Shown one piece after another: positions 13,654-24,302 of a stretch of 64,000 bases of DNA. Position 1 is the first letter of the stretch, and every line of letters starts with the position of its first letter. A program made the position numbers and the translations under genes. This stretch comes from Phoenix dactylifera (Eukaryota > Streptophyta > Magnoliopsida > Arecales > Arecaceae): NCBI RefSeq assembly GCF_009389715.1, contig NC_052404.1, positions 9,446,745 through 9,510,744 of the forward strand, read 5' to 3'. The notes under the pieces are model-generated. The model did not search any database, had not been told where the DNA came from, and worked only from the letters and a program-made list of their open reading frames with translations.

Positions 13654-16600
13654 ATTAGATGGTAAGGGGAAGGATATAGCAACATTAAAATACCACATAT
13701 AGTAAAGATAAAATGTGATTTACCATTTGAAAGTATGAAAAAAGGGGGGCAAAATCATCAACACTGTTGCCCACAAGGAATTATTTCCCAAAGAATCAAC
13801 GGAAGCAATCAACAACTAAGAATGTTAAAATTACGAGAAGCAAGAGGGAAAAGAAGAGAAAAAACCTTGCAGTTGGAAACAGGAATTAGATTTAGCTCCA
13901 AGGCCATAACGAGTCTTGATATAAGTGTTCTAGAAATTAAGGGAACACAGTAAATTAAGGGATCCAACTGCCACTTCACTGATTTCTATAAAAGAACAAA
14001 GAAAAATTAAAACTTTCTTATCTTATAGCTCTAGGTAACAAGGCAGCATTCGTATAGCTAATTCAAAATTTGCAGTACATAAGCTAACTTGTAAAACAGA
14101 ATATTTTTGAGAAGTACACAAATTTTTGATAGCACAAGTAGACTTAAGTGCAAGGATTTTCAAATACAAAAAGTGTCTGAATATTTGTTAATCTTGACTT
14201 GCAATTGGCAGATATCCAAGTTGATAGAAAATTTCTCTATTATGTGATGGAAACCAGAAACCTGGGAATCAGCAATGGTTGATGATAAAGGGCTCATTTA
14301 GTTTCTTTAAAATTATTTGGAGAATATAAACAGGGTAACTCTTCCCCCTTTTGTCCTCCATCTGCTGTGGAAGTTTTAAGTTTCAAGAAAAAATGGAATA
14401 CATTAATTGATCTAAGCTCGGTGATTACAAAAAGATAGATAGCAAGAACACAAAATGCAATAGTTAAAATTATTTCAACAAAAAAATGCTGACTGGATAA
14501 GAGCTATTGAAAAAACTTATAATGATGGAGAATATAAGATGTGGGCTTGATTATTTATCCTAGTTAATTTGGGTGAAACGTGGTGAAACTTGAGTGTCAC
14601 TATATGGCCTTTCCTATATTAAGGAAAAAATAGATAAAGATAACTGTGGTCCCTTGATCAGAATGCTATGCTTAGATTAGCTGGGTTTTAGTTAATATAT
14701 AAACATGGCATTTGCAGTTTGTTTACAGGTGAATGTATAGTTGTAGACAACAAGATGAATGAAGTTACCACGCCAATGGTCATTATGATTGGGAGAAAAC
14801 TGGCACAGGACAAAGATAAGTGACTACCAGATCATCATTCCAGTTTCACTACAAATTTTTGCTCCCTCACATGGAAGAAGAGGCTAGCAAGACTGATTAA
14901 CCAGATGCCAACTGTCTATCTTATAATCCTTTGTCACATGACCTTCAGCCAAATGTACTTGGTGTTTTACATGATATATTAAGAATACTGCGCTGGCTCC
15001 TGCCCTGCTCAGACATGATATAAAAATCCTTAACGAACATATTAAATAGTTTCCACTTCCAACTTATGGTTCAGAGTTGGCTATTCAAGATTATGGTGAC
15101 AAATATCCTTTCAAGTGGATCTCCTGAACTCAATAACTACATGGCAGGCATTTTTAACCCTCCACCTTCGGAAAGCACCTTAACTATACTAAAGGCATAT
15201 GCGGCTGAAGCTATTCTTGCATCTCCAGCCCCGGCACCTCTTTCTTTTGCACCTCCCTATAGCCAGCCTGGAACTCCTTTTTGCTTTCTTCCTCTGATCT
15301 AATGAATGCGCATATGAGCCTTTATAGTAGAAGTAGAAGGGGCTTTCTTTCAGAACCTCTAGCCCCCCTATGACGAATTCCGGCGAAATAGAAGATCTAC
15401 GTGACCAAATTTTCCTGCTCAAAAGACTTTCTCTGATCTTCTTCATTCTAAACATGAAAGCATCAACAAAACTTCCCTTCCATATAGATCGTAGATTCGA
15501 ATGATTAGGTGATTTTTTAAACATTCCTTTCATGGGGACACAATTCGAAGTTAAAAAAAAAAATATTCAAGAAACTTATTTTCATGCACCTACAGAATGA
15601 ATGTTCTATATGCTTGAACGAGTGCCATAGAGATTACTAGACTGATTACTGCCCACTTAGTTGCTTGTAGTTAGGGCAACGAGAGCAATGGAACAGTGCA
15701 TTGCCTTGGCTTTATCTTCACTCTCTTAGTTTTTTTTTTTCTCTTCACTGTTTTCATCATGAACAAAATTTCCTGTGTCACTGAGAAGTCCTATTATAAT
15801 TAATTTTCTTCAAGGACATTATATTTAATGTAAGTTCATGGAAAAATATCCAGTCAGAACTTTTTTTCTACCATTAAGTAAAACATATTGCCAAACTTAA
15901 TTGTGTGTAAGAATTTATCCATGATCTATCAAGATATGATAGACTAGCTCGCTGGTTATCAAGTGGATCTTTTATTTAGGGAGGCATTCCAAAAAAAGAA
16001 ACTATCACGCAACTAACCTGCCCATGTTTCAATTGGATCAAAGCGCCTGCCTGAAGGATATCCAAGGCTTCAGAATATTTCTGAACAGCTATGTATCTGT
16101 TGCAGAAGATCAATATCAGCAACAATACAGATTTAACGATTGATCAAACAGAATAGACCATCCATGATCCAGCTACTCTTTTGTAGTCGCATCATGAGAC
16201 TGAACTGGATAGACGATGCTTCTTTACTTTTAAAAATAATAATCAATGCAAAATCAGCAAGCACGGTTATTAAGATTTCAAACTTTTAAATGATAAAGTT
16301 TATCAGAAGGCTATCACACACATTCAACTTTATCTCAAACATAAGAAAAGCTTTTAATTTAAGAAGCATGGACATGACCAGCTGAATACAACTAGTAACT
16401 CCAAACCTTGCGCTAGATGACTTGTATATCTGTTGGGCCGGATAATAATTTCCATCCTCCACCATCTTCTCCAACTTCTCTATAGTCTGCAATTACAAGA
16501 CAGTGCAACTTACATCAATCATAGATCATTTCTTTCATCCATTAGCCTTGAAATCCATGTGAAGCAGCAAAAGAATTACAAAATCAAAGTTTCTTGGAAA

Positions 16601-17039
16601 AACTAAAAAAAGGGGGAAAATGCGATCATGTTCGTGATCAAGAATCTCCAGGCTATCTTCAGGATAGCTACTCCAAGAACAGCAAGATTTCCAAATGAAA
16701 CCTCAAAGTTGTAATCGCTTACACCAGATTTTACTGCGTTTTCTATGTACTTCGTCTTTCTTAGTCCCGAAATCAATTTCGGCCGATCCAATGCCTTGAT
16801 CTAAGCCTGAAAGCTAGACCCTAGATCCCAGTCTCGCTACAGGCTAAAATCTCAAAACCCTAGCAAGAAATGATAAACCTTTGGTACCGAAAGCAACACC
16901 GTCCCGTTCTCGTTTCTATTCAGAGAAAAAGACCACAAATAACTAAGAAAAAGAGAAAGAAGAGAGAAATCGAAAGAGCGAAGAGAATCACCTCTTGCGG
17001 AGGGGGCAATTCCCCCCGTCTGACCCTCGATCTCGACAT
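3561..17039 (-). CDS. GET4: GET4, Golgi-to-ER traffic protein 4 homolog
   Basis: GET4 works with GET5/UBL4-like and BAG6-like partners in the cytosol and hands tail-anchored membrane proteins to the GET3 ATPase for insertion into the ER. Twelve coding exons on the minus strand: 17039-16992, 16486-16407, 16096-16018, 13336-13255, 12857-12701, 11750-11660, 11508-11425, 10650-10604, 10299-10171, 6659-6575, 4842-4762 and 3569-3561. They total 972 nt, or 323 aa plus stop, the usual plant GET4 length. All junctions are GT-AG and phases join cleanly. Diagnostic stretches include [14 protein letters not shown] near the N-terminus, [15 protein letters not shown], a DDDDD run, [21 protein letters not shown] and [15 protein letters not shown]. 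The protein is all alpha-helical solenoid in known structures, with no signal peptide. The start is set by MSRSRVRRG, typical of the family. The last coding exon contributes only Met-Met-stop. Introns hold an organelle insertion, a GA microsatellite and a possible Helitron. Confidence 0.95.
5971..5980. repeat. Poly-C run in GET4 intron
   Basis: A run of about ten C residues in the intron between GET4 coding exons 10 and 11. It is a simple homopolymer with no assigned role. Confidence 0.85.
7728..9201 (+). mobile_element. Possible non-autonomous Helitron in GET4 intron
   Basis: The 3' end looks like a Helitron terminus: an imperfect hairpin GCACATGCGGTGCACGTGC at about 9171-9189, then a short spacer, CTAG at 9198-9201 and a T. 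A possible 5' terminus TCTATAATATATAATA starts at 7728 after an A, which would give the A^T insertion site expected for Helitrons. No Rep/helicase is encoded. The 5' boundary is only a guess; the 3' end is better supported. Confidence 0.35.
13611..13652. repeat. (AG)21 microsatellite
   Basis: A pure AG dinucleotide run of about 42 bp in the GET4 intron between coding exons 3 and 4. It is an obvious length-polymorphism candidate. Confidence 0.95.
15185..15545 (-). pseudogene. rps19: Mitochondrial rps19 fragment in nuclear DNA
   Basis: Read on the minus strand, the frame at 15533-15189 contains [12 protein letters not shown], then RMKK, then [15 protein letters not shown]. These are hallmarks of the N-terminal half of plant mitochondrial ribosomal protein S19. 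After PEFV the similarity stops and unrelated sequence follows, so the C-terminal half of S19 (the KITEGKVGHKFGEFA region) is missing. The fragment sits in the GET4 intron between coding exons 3 and 4, in the same orientation as GET4, with no splice context. The local base composition is richer in GC than the surrounding intron. I interpret it as an organelle-to-nucleus DNA insertion (NUMT), possibly from an already rearranged mitochondrial region. The outer boundaries are approximate. Confidence 0.75.
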
Positions 17040-17241
17040 CTTTCCAAATCTCCCGATTCCACTCGACTCAAAGAAGATGAGAAGAAATCGTGGAGGAAAG
17101 AAGGCAATCGAAGCGAGCGCTCGGCGATGCAGAAAGTGCTCCCTCTCTCTCTCTCACCCTCTCAACCCACGCCACGAACTCACACGATACTTGTCCCTGG
17201 CGAAGGGCTTCAGCGGAGCCGGCTCCTTTGGGGGCTCACCG

Positions 17242-17249
17242 TTTATATA
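17242..17249 (-). promoter_or_regulatory. TATA box of GET4
   Basis: On the minus strand the sequence reads CTATATAAAC, a good TATA box about 200 bp upstream of the GET4 ATG at 17039. It predicts a transcription start near 17210 and a 5'UTR of about 170 nt containing CT/GA-rich tracts, which is usual in plants. Confidence 0.55.
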
Positions 17250-17524
17250 GCCGTCCTGTTGGGCATGTGCACTGCACGTACAACAAGATAGCCGCTCATC
17301 ATGAAAATGGTACAAATCGTAAGGCAAATATCCATGGCCCTGATGACGTTATCTTTTCCAAACGTGCTCGGGATATTCTTTGTTAGGCCTGGTGCACGAG
17401 GATCGTAGAAGGTAGATCTAGAGCCTAGCTAGAAGCAAATGTCTCTTGTACAGAGAACGAAAGAGCAGAAGGGTTTGGAGCCGGATCGGAAAGGCGAGAG
17501 TCGCAATCAGTTAATCTCTAGATG

Positions 17525-17900
17525 ATGGTAGATCCAGGGTTTGCCCACCGGCTGGAGGGGTGCTAGATTTGGTGGTTACGTGTCTATCCACGTGTGCTTT
17601 GTTCATGTGGAAGATGGTATAGGGCATTCTACCTACCTCCTAGCCAGGTCTGAGTTGCACCCACTACTTCGAGATATTTGGTGCCTCGTGGAAGAGTTCA
17701 TTTCGGGCTTCGTATGTGTTTCGGAAGATGAACAGTGCAACGGACTGGGTCGCCTCCTTTACAGCCCACTACTTTGGAAGTATTTTTTGGGGTATTTCTG
17801 ATATTGTGCCGTTGGCGTTAGATCGTGTTTTGTATTGTGACTGTTCTGGGCTTCTCACGGCTGAATGTAGTGAGAGGTCAACTTACCAAAAAAAAAAAAA
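17525..17900 (+). mobile_element. 3' end of L1-type LINE (RNase H remnant) with poly(A)
   Basis: Frame-broken coding remnants run in the plus direction: a HPLLRDIWCLV segment, then in another frame NSATDWVASFTAHYFG, then VLYCDCSGLL close to the end. This is the pattern of the RNase H domain and C-terminal tail of plant L1-type LINEs. The element ends in a run of 13 A residues at 17888-17900, as expected for the LINE 3' terminus. It lacks the reverse transcriptase and is 5'-truncated. Confidence 0.7.
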
Positions 17901-18149
17901 GGAATGCAAGATGATCATTTAAAAGTGAAAGATATGGATGCGGAATCGAAAGCTCTAAGTAGGTCATTTTTGGTAAGCAGAATGGAAACTGGATTATGGT
18001 GCTCAATTGAGCACTAACCCAAGCTCCACAAAGAGTGTTGGTAGATTAAGATAGTACGATGGTGGTCATAAAAGTTGAAATCTCCTAAAGAATGTGTAAC
18101 AACTCACCTACTGAATGAACTAGCTCCAAAAATGGATAACGCTTAAGCG

Positions 18150-18790
18150 CGCGACTCAGACCCGATCATTGGGATGAGCGCCACTCCAATAGCCCACTTG
18201 TCCAAAATGTACCGGAAGATAGAAACGATGGTGTTTTTAGACGGATTTGGGAAATGGCTACAGCCCCTAGAGTTTGTCTTTTCTTTTGGAAAGCGGACAG
18301 GGAGAAGATTACCTACCAAACAAATGTTGGAATCTAAGGTTTTTTTCTTCATCATTTGGATCCAAGAAGTGATCTTTGCAATGGGGCAATAGAGAATACA
18401 CAACATTGTTTGGTCAGTAATTCATCAACATTGTCCTTCAATTCCTGAGTTATCATCTTTGCAAATGCTGCTGGATTGGTCGTCAGTATTTAATTCAAAT
18501 TTACTAAACAAATCTATTGTTGCTTACACCGCATTGTCTATATGGATGGCACGAAATGATAGGCAATTCCAAAAAAAAAAAAAAAAAACAAGCCCCGATC
18601 ATCATTGAGGGAAGGTAATGCAGGGCAGGTTACATTTGTTAGGGACTTCACTGGCTCTGTTATTTATGCTAGTACTGGGAAATTCTCGTCAAATTCTGTA
18701 TCCCAAGCAGAAGTTCGAGCAACCTAGGAAGGAATATTAGTGCTTACTCAACAACTAAAATTTACAAAAATCTAGCTTGAAGAAGACTCT
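18150..18790 (+). mobile_element. Degenerate LINE remnant (RT zinc-binding and RNase H parts)
   Basis: In the plus direction, broken frames give IWEMATAPRVCLFFWKADR (about 18247-18303), resembling the zinc-binding region after the reverse transcriptase of plant LINEs. Then come LSIWMARNDRQFQ before an 18-base A run (about 18571-18588), and FVRDFTGSVIYASTGKFSS followed by a SQAEVRA segment, resembling the start of the RNase H domain. Multiple stops and frameshifts are present. This is a second, separate copy from the one at 17.5-17.9 kb. Confidence 0.6.
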
Positions 18791-19477
18791 TGGACGGTTA
18801 TTTAATGGATGCAGTCTCAGATATTCTGCAATGTGCTGAATTATTGAACTTCTTCGAGGCCTCCCAAGTGTTCATATAAGCAAACCAATCCGTTTACAAA
18901 TTTGCAGGCCTTCAAAATGACTTGATTTTCACGTCCTTTATGCCTGAAAAAATAAAACTCTGGTTAATAGTCGTGCTGCCGGAGTTTGTTTTCAAAAAAA
19001 ACATAAGAGGGAGAGAGAAGAAGAGGGACGAATGTGAGATTTTCCTTCTTTGAAGTTCACCTTTTAGCTAGGATGGCGACCAAGGAATGAAAACGAGTCT
19101 CGGTAAAATGCTGTGAGATGGGAAGCTTCCTGCAACACAAGAACTTTTTGTTTATACGTGCTTCCTATAACCCAGTATAGCACAGGAACCCATTCAACTG
19201 GGTTCTCCACGAGGATAGCACCCATCTACCAAATGCCCCGAATGAAACTAGAACGTCTACAGGTCCTTTTCAGATATAAGTGGAATGCATAATAATTTTT
19301 AAGGCTTAAAAACCCTTATATGAGATGGCAGTAAAGACAAAATATTGAAATTATATAAATATCAAGGCATCAAAACCTTTTAATTCCCCATGATAAAAAA
19401 ATAACCAAGGCAAATGCCTCTCAACTAAGAAGTTTAAAGATCTAGGCACTCTCACTAGACAACCCATAGTAGCACCT

Positions 19478-21915
19478 TCATGCACTCTCGGTCGCTGGAT
19501 ATTCGAACACCACATCTTTCCCACAAAGCTTGCGGTAGACTCCAGTGAATGTTTCCAGCTTATATTCGGTGTTGTTGCGTTCCTTTGGGTCCAGAAAAAT
19601 CTGTCACAAGAAAGCACCTGTTTTCAGTTTTGCACAGAAGTAGCTGCAATAAAGTTGTCAAACTGCAGAAATCAAGCATCACACATGATCGTTTACATTG
19701 TACATGATCTTGAAAAGAACAGAGATAGACCAAAAGAGAAGATAGAAAATTAATTATTTTTATAGACAAATAATGAGGTAGCATTAGAAAATAAGAACCT
19801 CCTAATCAAAATATATTTTCGCCTGGTAAGCTCATCCGGTCAATGATGCAGAAAACATCTTTAGATTTTTTCTGATGCTTTCTTTATCAAGGGGTGCCGA
19901 ACGAATCTTATCAAGATTATAATTATTAATTATTAATAGGCAGATTATAATTATTGATTATTAATAGGCAGATTATAATTATTAATATTAACAGGCGCAT
20001 CCGCCATTGGCAAGGACCAAACCAAAGAAACAGTTTATCAATTTGCTCCCCTAAAGTAGATTGCCCCAGCATCTAAAAAGGAAAGAATCATTGTCCCGCT
20101 TATATAAAAGATATAAACCTTTTGGACTCTCATATTCATTTTAAGAAACATTATCTCCACCAGAAGAAACAGACTCAATAAGCTGCAACTAGAATATCTA
20201 ATAAGAGAACTAGAGAAACATCAGCCAGAGAACCTTGATGATCTTGGATCCATCCAAATGATATCTTACACGCCTCCCAACAATTTCTGCTGGGTACACA
20301 ACATCTTCCAAGGTGGCATCATGAACAGCAGTGAGGGTGCGGCTGCGAGGGCGCACAACAGCTGAACCTTGCTTGGGTGGCCTCAATATCCTTCGTGTTG
20401 CAATAAGAATCACATCCTACAAGAGAAATCAGAGTCAGTAACATGACAAAAACTCAGTTTTGAGTTTATAAAATAAAAAACAAATATTAACAACAACAAC
20501 AACAACAAACATATGAGAAGCCTATGAAACTATTCTATTTGAAGGCCTTATAGGAATCTGAAATATGCAGAAATTGAAGATAGAGAGCTGAGAAAGAAAA
20601 ATTATCTTGATCACTTACCTATGCAATCAAATTGCAGCATCATACTTAGTCATAACCAAAGCACAATGTTTTCCATCACCTAAGGTGACTTTACAAATTT
20701 TACTTATTTTCTTTTAATTACTGAAAGAAAATATTACAATTGAAATTATGGAGAAAATACAAAATTCAGATATGCTTCGGGCCAAAGTTGGCTCATGTAA
20801 CCATAGAGCCAAGCAAGTTAATATTTTCCAGAAAGAGTTTTCAGCTTTGGGGAACTCCCTGCAATCTGCAATTCCATGTATCATGAACACTCATGGGGTA
20901 GCATACATACTTTAGCAGCAAAAATGCAAGGAGTTTTGCTGTTTCAACAGTCTGTTACAAAGAAGTGAAATCCATAAAATATTTCAACAGATCCTGTGCA
21001 AGGAAGTGAAATCCTTAAAAAACTATAAGACTTCAGAAAAGTGAAGTTGTTCCACAGCAAGCATACAACTGAGACGCTTAGGCAGATGTAACATCAGACA
21101 TTGCTGTGATGCCTGATTATTCCATTCTCTCCATTCCACTCATATTCACAGAGAAAGCAATGTTTTGAATAATTATCAAAACCATTTTAAGTATTATTCT
21201 ATTAGTAAAACCAAATATACCAGGTTGACCCTCTATTGATGAAGTTGAAGAAAAATCTAATAATGAAAAATGTTGTGAGACACATGAAAACCGTTTAGAC
21301 TTAGTGTACATTAGCATCAAGCATACAAGAAAAAATGATCTAAGAAACAAATATAGATACAAACAGAGAAACACTTGTGGTTCATCAAACATGTTTAAGT
21401 CTCTTGTTTCTTTCCTTGCAACAACAGTCAACTTGATTTCAAATGTCAAGAAGCATTACAAGTTAGAAAAAGGAAGCCTCACTTTGCCACTGAACTTCTT
21501 CTCCAACTCTCTTACAAGCCTCACATGAATCTTCCTATAGGCTTTCCGAAGTCTGTAGGGTATATGTATAACAACAGCTTTCCGGTTGCCAGCTACATCC
21601 ATTTGACTGCATCAAGTGACCCAATACAATTACAAACAACATCTCTAAGTAGTTGTACAAAGCATTCACACAAGTACAAATAAACCACGCTTACACTGCC
21701 GAATTGATGTAAAGGTCTTTCAGGTCACTCTTCAACTCCTGGTTACTGTTCTCCAAATAACATAATGCCTGCAATAAAACAACAAATTTTTAGAATCTAT
21801 GGGCAGAAGCTTAAAACATTTAAATTCGTGCATGACTAACCTGAGCAACACTCTCCTCAAACTCTGATGGCTCAAGGCCCTTGTCCTTCTGAATTTTCTT
21901 CCGTGCAGTAAACAT
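19478..21915 (-). CDS. RPS7: 40S ribosomal protein S7 (eS7)
   Basis: Structural protein of the cytosolic small ribosomal subunit, also needed for late 18S rRNA maturation. Five coding exons on the minus strand: 21915-21841, 21768-21695, 21606-21483, 20416-20234 and 19600-19478. They total 579 nt, or 192 aa plus stop, the standard eS7 length. All introns are GT-AG. Exon 1 gives [20 protein letters not shown]. Later landmarks are [16 protein letters not shown], the basic [34 protein letters not shown], the [19 protein letters not shown] stretch, and a C-terminal end with [12 protein letters not shown]. The family is near-invariant in plants, and nothing here departs from it. A 5'UTR intron separates the coding part from a leader exon ending at 22920, and the ATG is 24 nt into the second exon. 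It points away from the DUF538 gene, 2.4 kb away ATG to ATG. Confidence 0.96.
19914..19996. repeat. Three-copy 28-bp tandem repeat in RPS7 intron
   Basis: Units at 19914-19941, 19942-19969 and 19970-19996 share AGATTATAATTATT...AATAGGC. The first two differ at one base, and the third is 27 bp with a small change near its end. It lies in the last intron of RPS7. Confidence 0.9.
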
Positions 21916-21939
21916 TTTGATCAGGCCCACAACGTAAAC

Positions 21940-22919
21940 CTACAAAAGGGAATAGCAGAAATACTAAATCAAGAATTAAAACAACTAATACTATCAAAAG
22001 CCATCCTCCTTAAACAGCTTTTCAACCTTTCAAAAAAATTGTGTCTAACACTGCTTAATAAGAATATCTTGCCAATCATCTATGCAAATATGCAATCAAT
22101 AGACATGCCATCTCCTGTAAATAATGCAAATTATGTACTCTATAGTCCAACAGTAACGAAGAATGCCCTCGAAGATGATTTTAATAGGTCAATTTACATC
22201 CACAAGAAAGTTTAAAACAAATCCAACATATCAAGACCATATATCTGGGGCAAAGGAATGATACCATCAGCATGATTTTTTTACAAACATAACCAGTATA
22301 TTCGTAGCCTAACCATGCCAATACGACGCATGAATATAGAGCTAGAGATATATCAATGTAAAAAGAGTACAAGATGATATAGAATAACTAATATATGCTG
22401 AATCTTTCCAATTAAAAACCATATGGAATGCATTTTGTAAAACGGATATAAAGACATATACAACTGAAATTTCATAAGAAAAAAAATCTTTACATCTTAA
22501 ATGCGATCATAGTTATATCCGAAATATTAGTTTGATTCTAAGAGCATCAGCAAATCCGTAGACTGATGGTGTGATAAAACTGGATTTTCTGATAAAATGT
22601 TCAGTTCGATCCACACCTAAGCATACACCACATTAATAAAACTTTTTTAATTTCTTCCTGCTCAGTCTACGGCAATGAAATCCATAACGAAACCAGGATT
22701 CGATCAAATGACACAAGAACTAGAAACGGAAACAAAAAACATCAATTTTTTACAATGACAGTATTCAGAAAAAGCTCACAAGCGATGCTAATGGAGACAA
22801 AACTTTGAGACAACCGAAAATCCAGCAACAGAGGGATTGAAATCGACTCGTACGAGGCGTGGACCCGGAAAAGAAAATGAAAGCAAGGAGAACCCTAGCT
22901 TGTGGGGAGAAGGGAGTAC
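21940..22919 (-). other. 5'UTR intron of RPS7
   Basis: On the minus strand a donor CGCAAG|GTACTCC (exon end 22920) and an acceptor CCCTTTTGTAG|GTTTACG (exon start 21939) bracket a 980-bp intron directly before the start codon exon. Leader introns are common in plant ribosomal protein genes and often raise expression. The upstream DNA near 22985-23025 contains GGGCCC and GGCCC motifs like those at ribosomal protein promoters. Confidence 0.65.
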
Positions 22920-23339
22920 CTTGCGGGGAAGGGCGAGAAGCCGAGATGGAGCGAGGGAAAGAGACCGCCACGGCGCCTAGGATTTCTATTCGAGCCGAGG
23001 GCCATTATGAGGGCCCCAAGGGTTGGACATTTTTACCATTGCGCCTTAATATTGAGACTTGAGGCGATAATCGATATCAGAGCGCTAGATCGGTTGAATC
23101 GAGACCGTCCAACATCCTCGTCAATCACGGCGCTCTAAACAGAATCGGAAGGCCGCCAAATGTTCAGCATCACATGTGTTCTTTCTTTCTTTCTTTTCTT
23201 GAATACCTAGGATGGTAGAGATGGAGGCTATAGGCCCAATCTCCAAAATAATTATTATTAGTAGGTGTCAAGTTTTCGACATCTCGATCTTAGAGGCTGA
23301 GCTGTGAGTGGCATAGGCCGGTTTGAATTATACTTAGCG

Positions 23340-23565
23340 CGTTGCAGACTAGAATAGTCATGTTTAAGGATGATTCAACTACGGTGATCAATTAGATCCA
23401 CTGGCGGCGTGGGTGGGTGCCACCTTTTGCTTCGAAATATTCGGACCATGATTAGTGGCGGCGTGGCTTTCCAGACAAGTATATTTATAGAAAGGCAAAT
23501 GGGGTTGTGGATTGAGTGACCTTATATCGATCACTTCAGAGAAGCCTTATGGTTTAGAGAGAAAG
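23340..23565 (+). mobile_element. LINE RNase H remnant
   Basis: Plus-strand translation with stops reads KDDSTTVIN, then IHWRRGWVPPF, then YIYRKANGVVD followed by VTLYRSLQR. The order DDST...VI...W and Y.RKAN..D.V matches the RNase H domain of plant L1-type LINEs seen elsewhere in this window. It is heavily degraded and lies between the divergent RPS7 and DUF538 genes. Confidence 0.5.
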
Positions 23566-23971
23566 AGTTACCTAAAGCACTCCATAACTTATTGTTCTTT
23601 GGCTTTTTTTTGGATGTAGAGGCAAACTTAAATTCTACTCATTTATCAAAAATTTAATGTTGAATCTGATCTCTTTACTAAATATATGACCATCCATATA
23701 ATATATTTAATAGATAAATTATATTAAATTTTAAAATATTAAATAAATTTTATACGGGTTAAATGAGATTTAATTTTTTATGTAGGTTTTAAATAATTGA
23801 AATCTAAATGGACTAGATTATAATTATTTGGATTGACCTAACTATTTCTTGTGTTAACATGGGTTAAATGGATGAGAACTCTAAGAAACTGATTTATTAT
23901 AAATAGCCGAGGCGAAGTATATTATTGACTTTTTTTATTTTTGGTATGGCGGCCACATTACATTGCCCTTC

Positions 23972-23988
23972 TATAAATATAACACGTG
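23972..23988 (+). promoter_or_regulatory. TATA-like box followed by a G-box
   Basis: TATAAATAT at 23972-23980 is followed by AACACGTGGC, with the G-box/ABRE core CACGTG at 23983-23988. It lies about 330 bp upstream of the DUF538 gene start codon. Since the G-box is downstream of the TATA-like box, the arrangement is not a classical promoter. The role is uncertain. Confidence 0.3.
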
Positions 23989-24302
23989 GCCTCTTTTTTT
24001 TGGTAGGATTTCAAAGATGGCTGCGTATGAGGCAATCTATTCTTGGGCACTATCAGCTTCTGAATGTATAAAATTGCGATGGGCGACCTTTCCATTATCT
24101 GACGACCCTCCGAACGGTCTAATCCAATCAAAGACTTTCTTAGTGGAAGAAAAATCCTACTTTGATCGCGTCCCAGAAAAATCCACGAGCCTACCGCCCT
24201 CTCGCTCCCTCGTAGTTTTTCTTCTTGCCGCAGCAGAGAAAGAGAGGGGGGGTTTAGAACTTTGAGATTTTGGCTCCACAGGAAGGGGGGAGAGAGAGGG
24301 AG

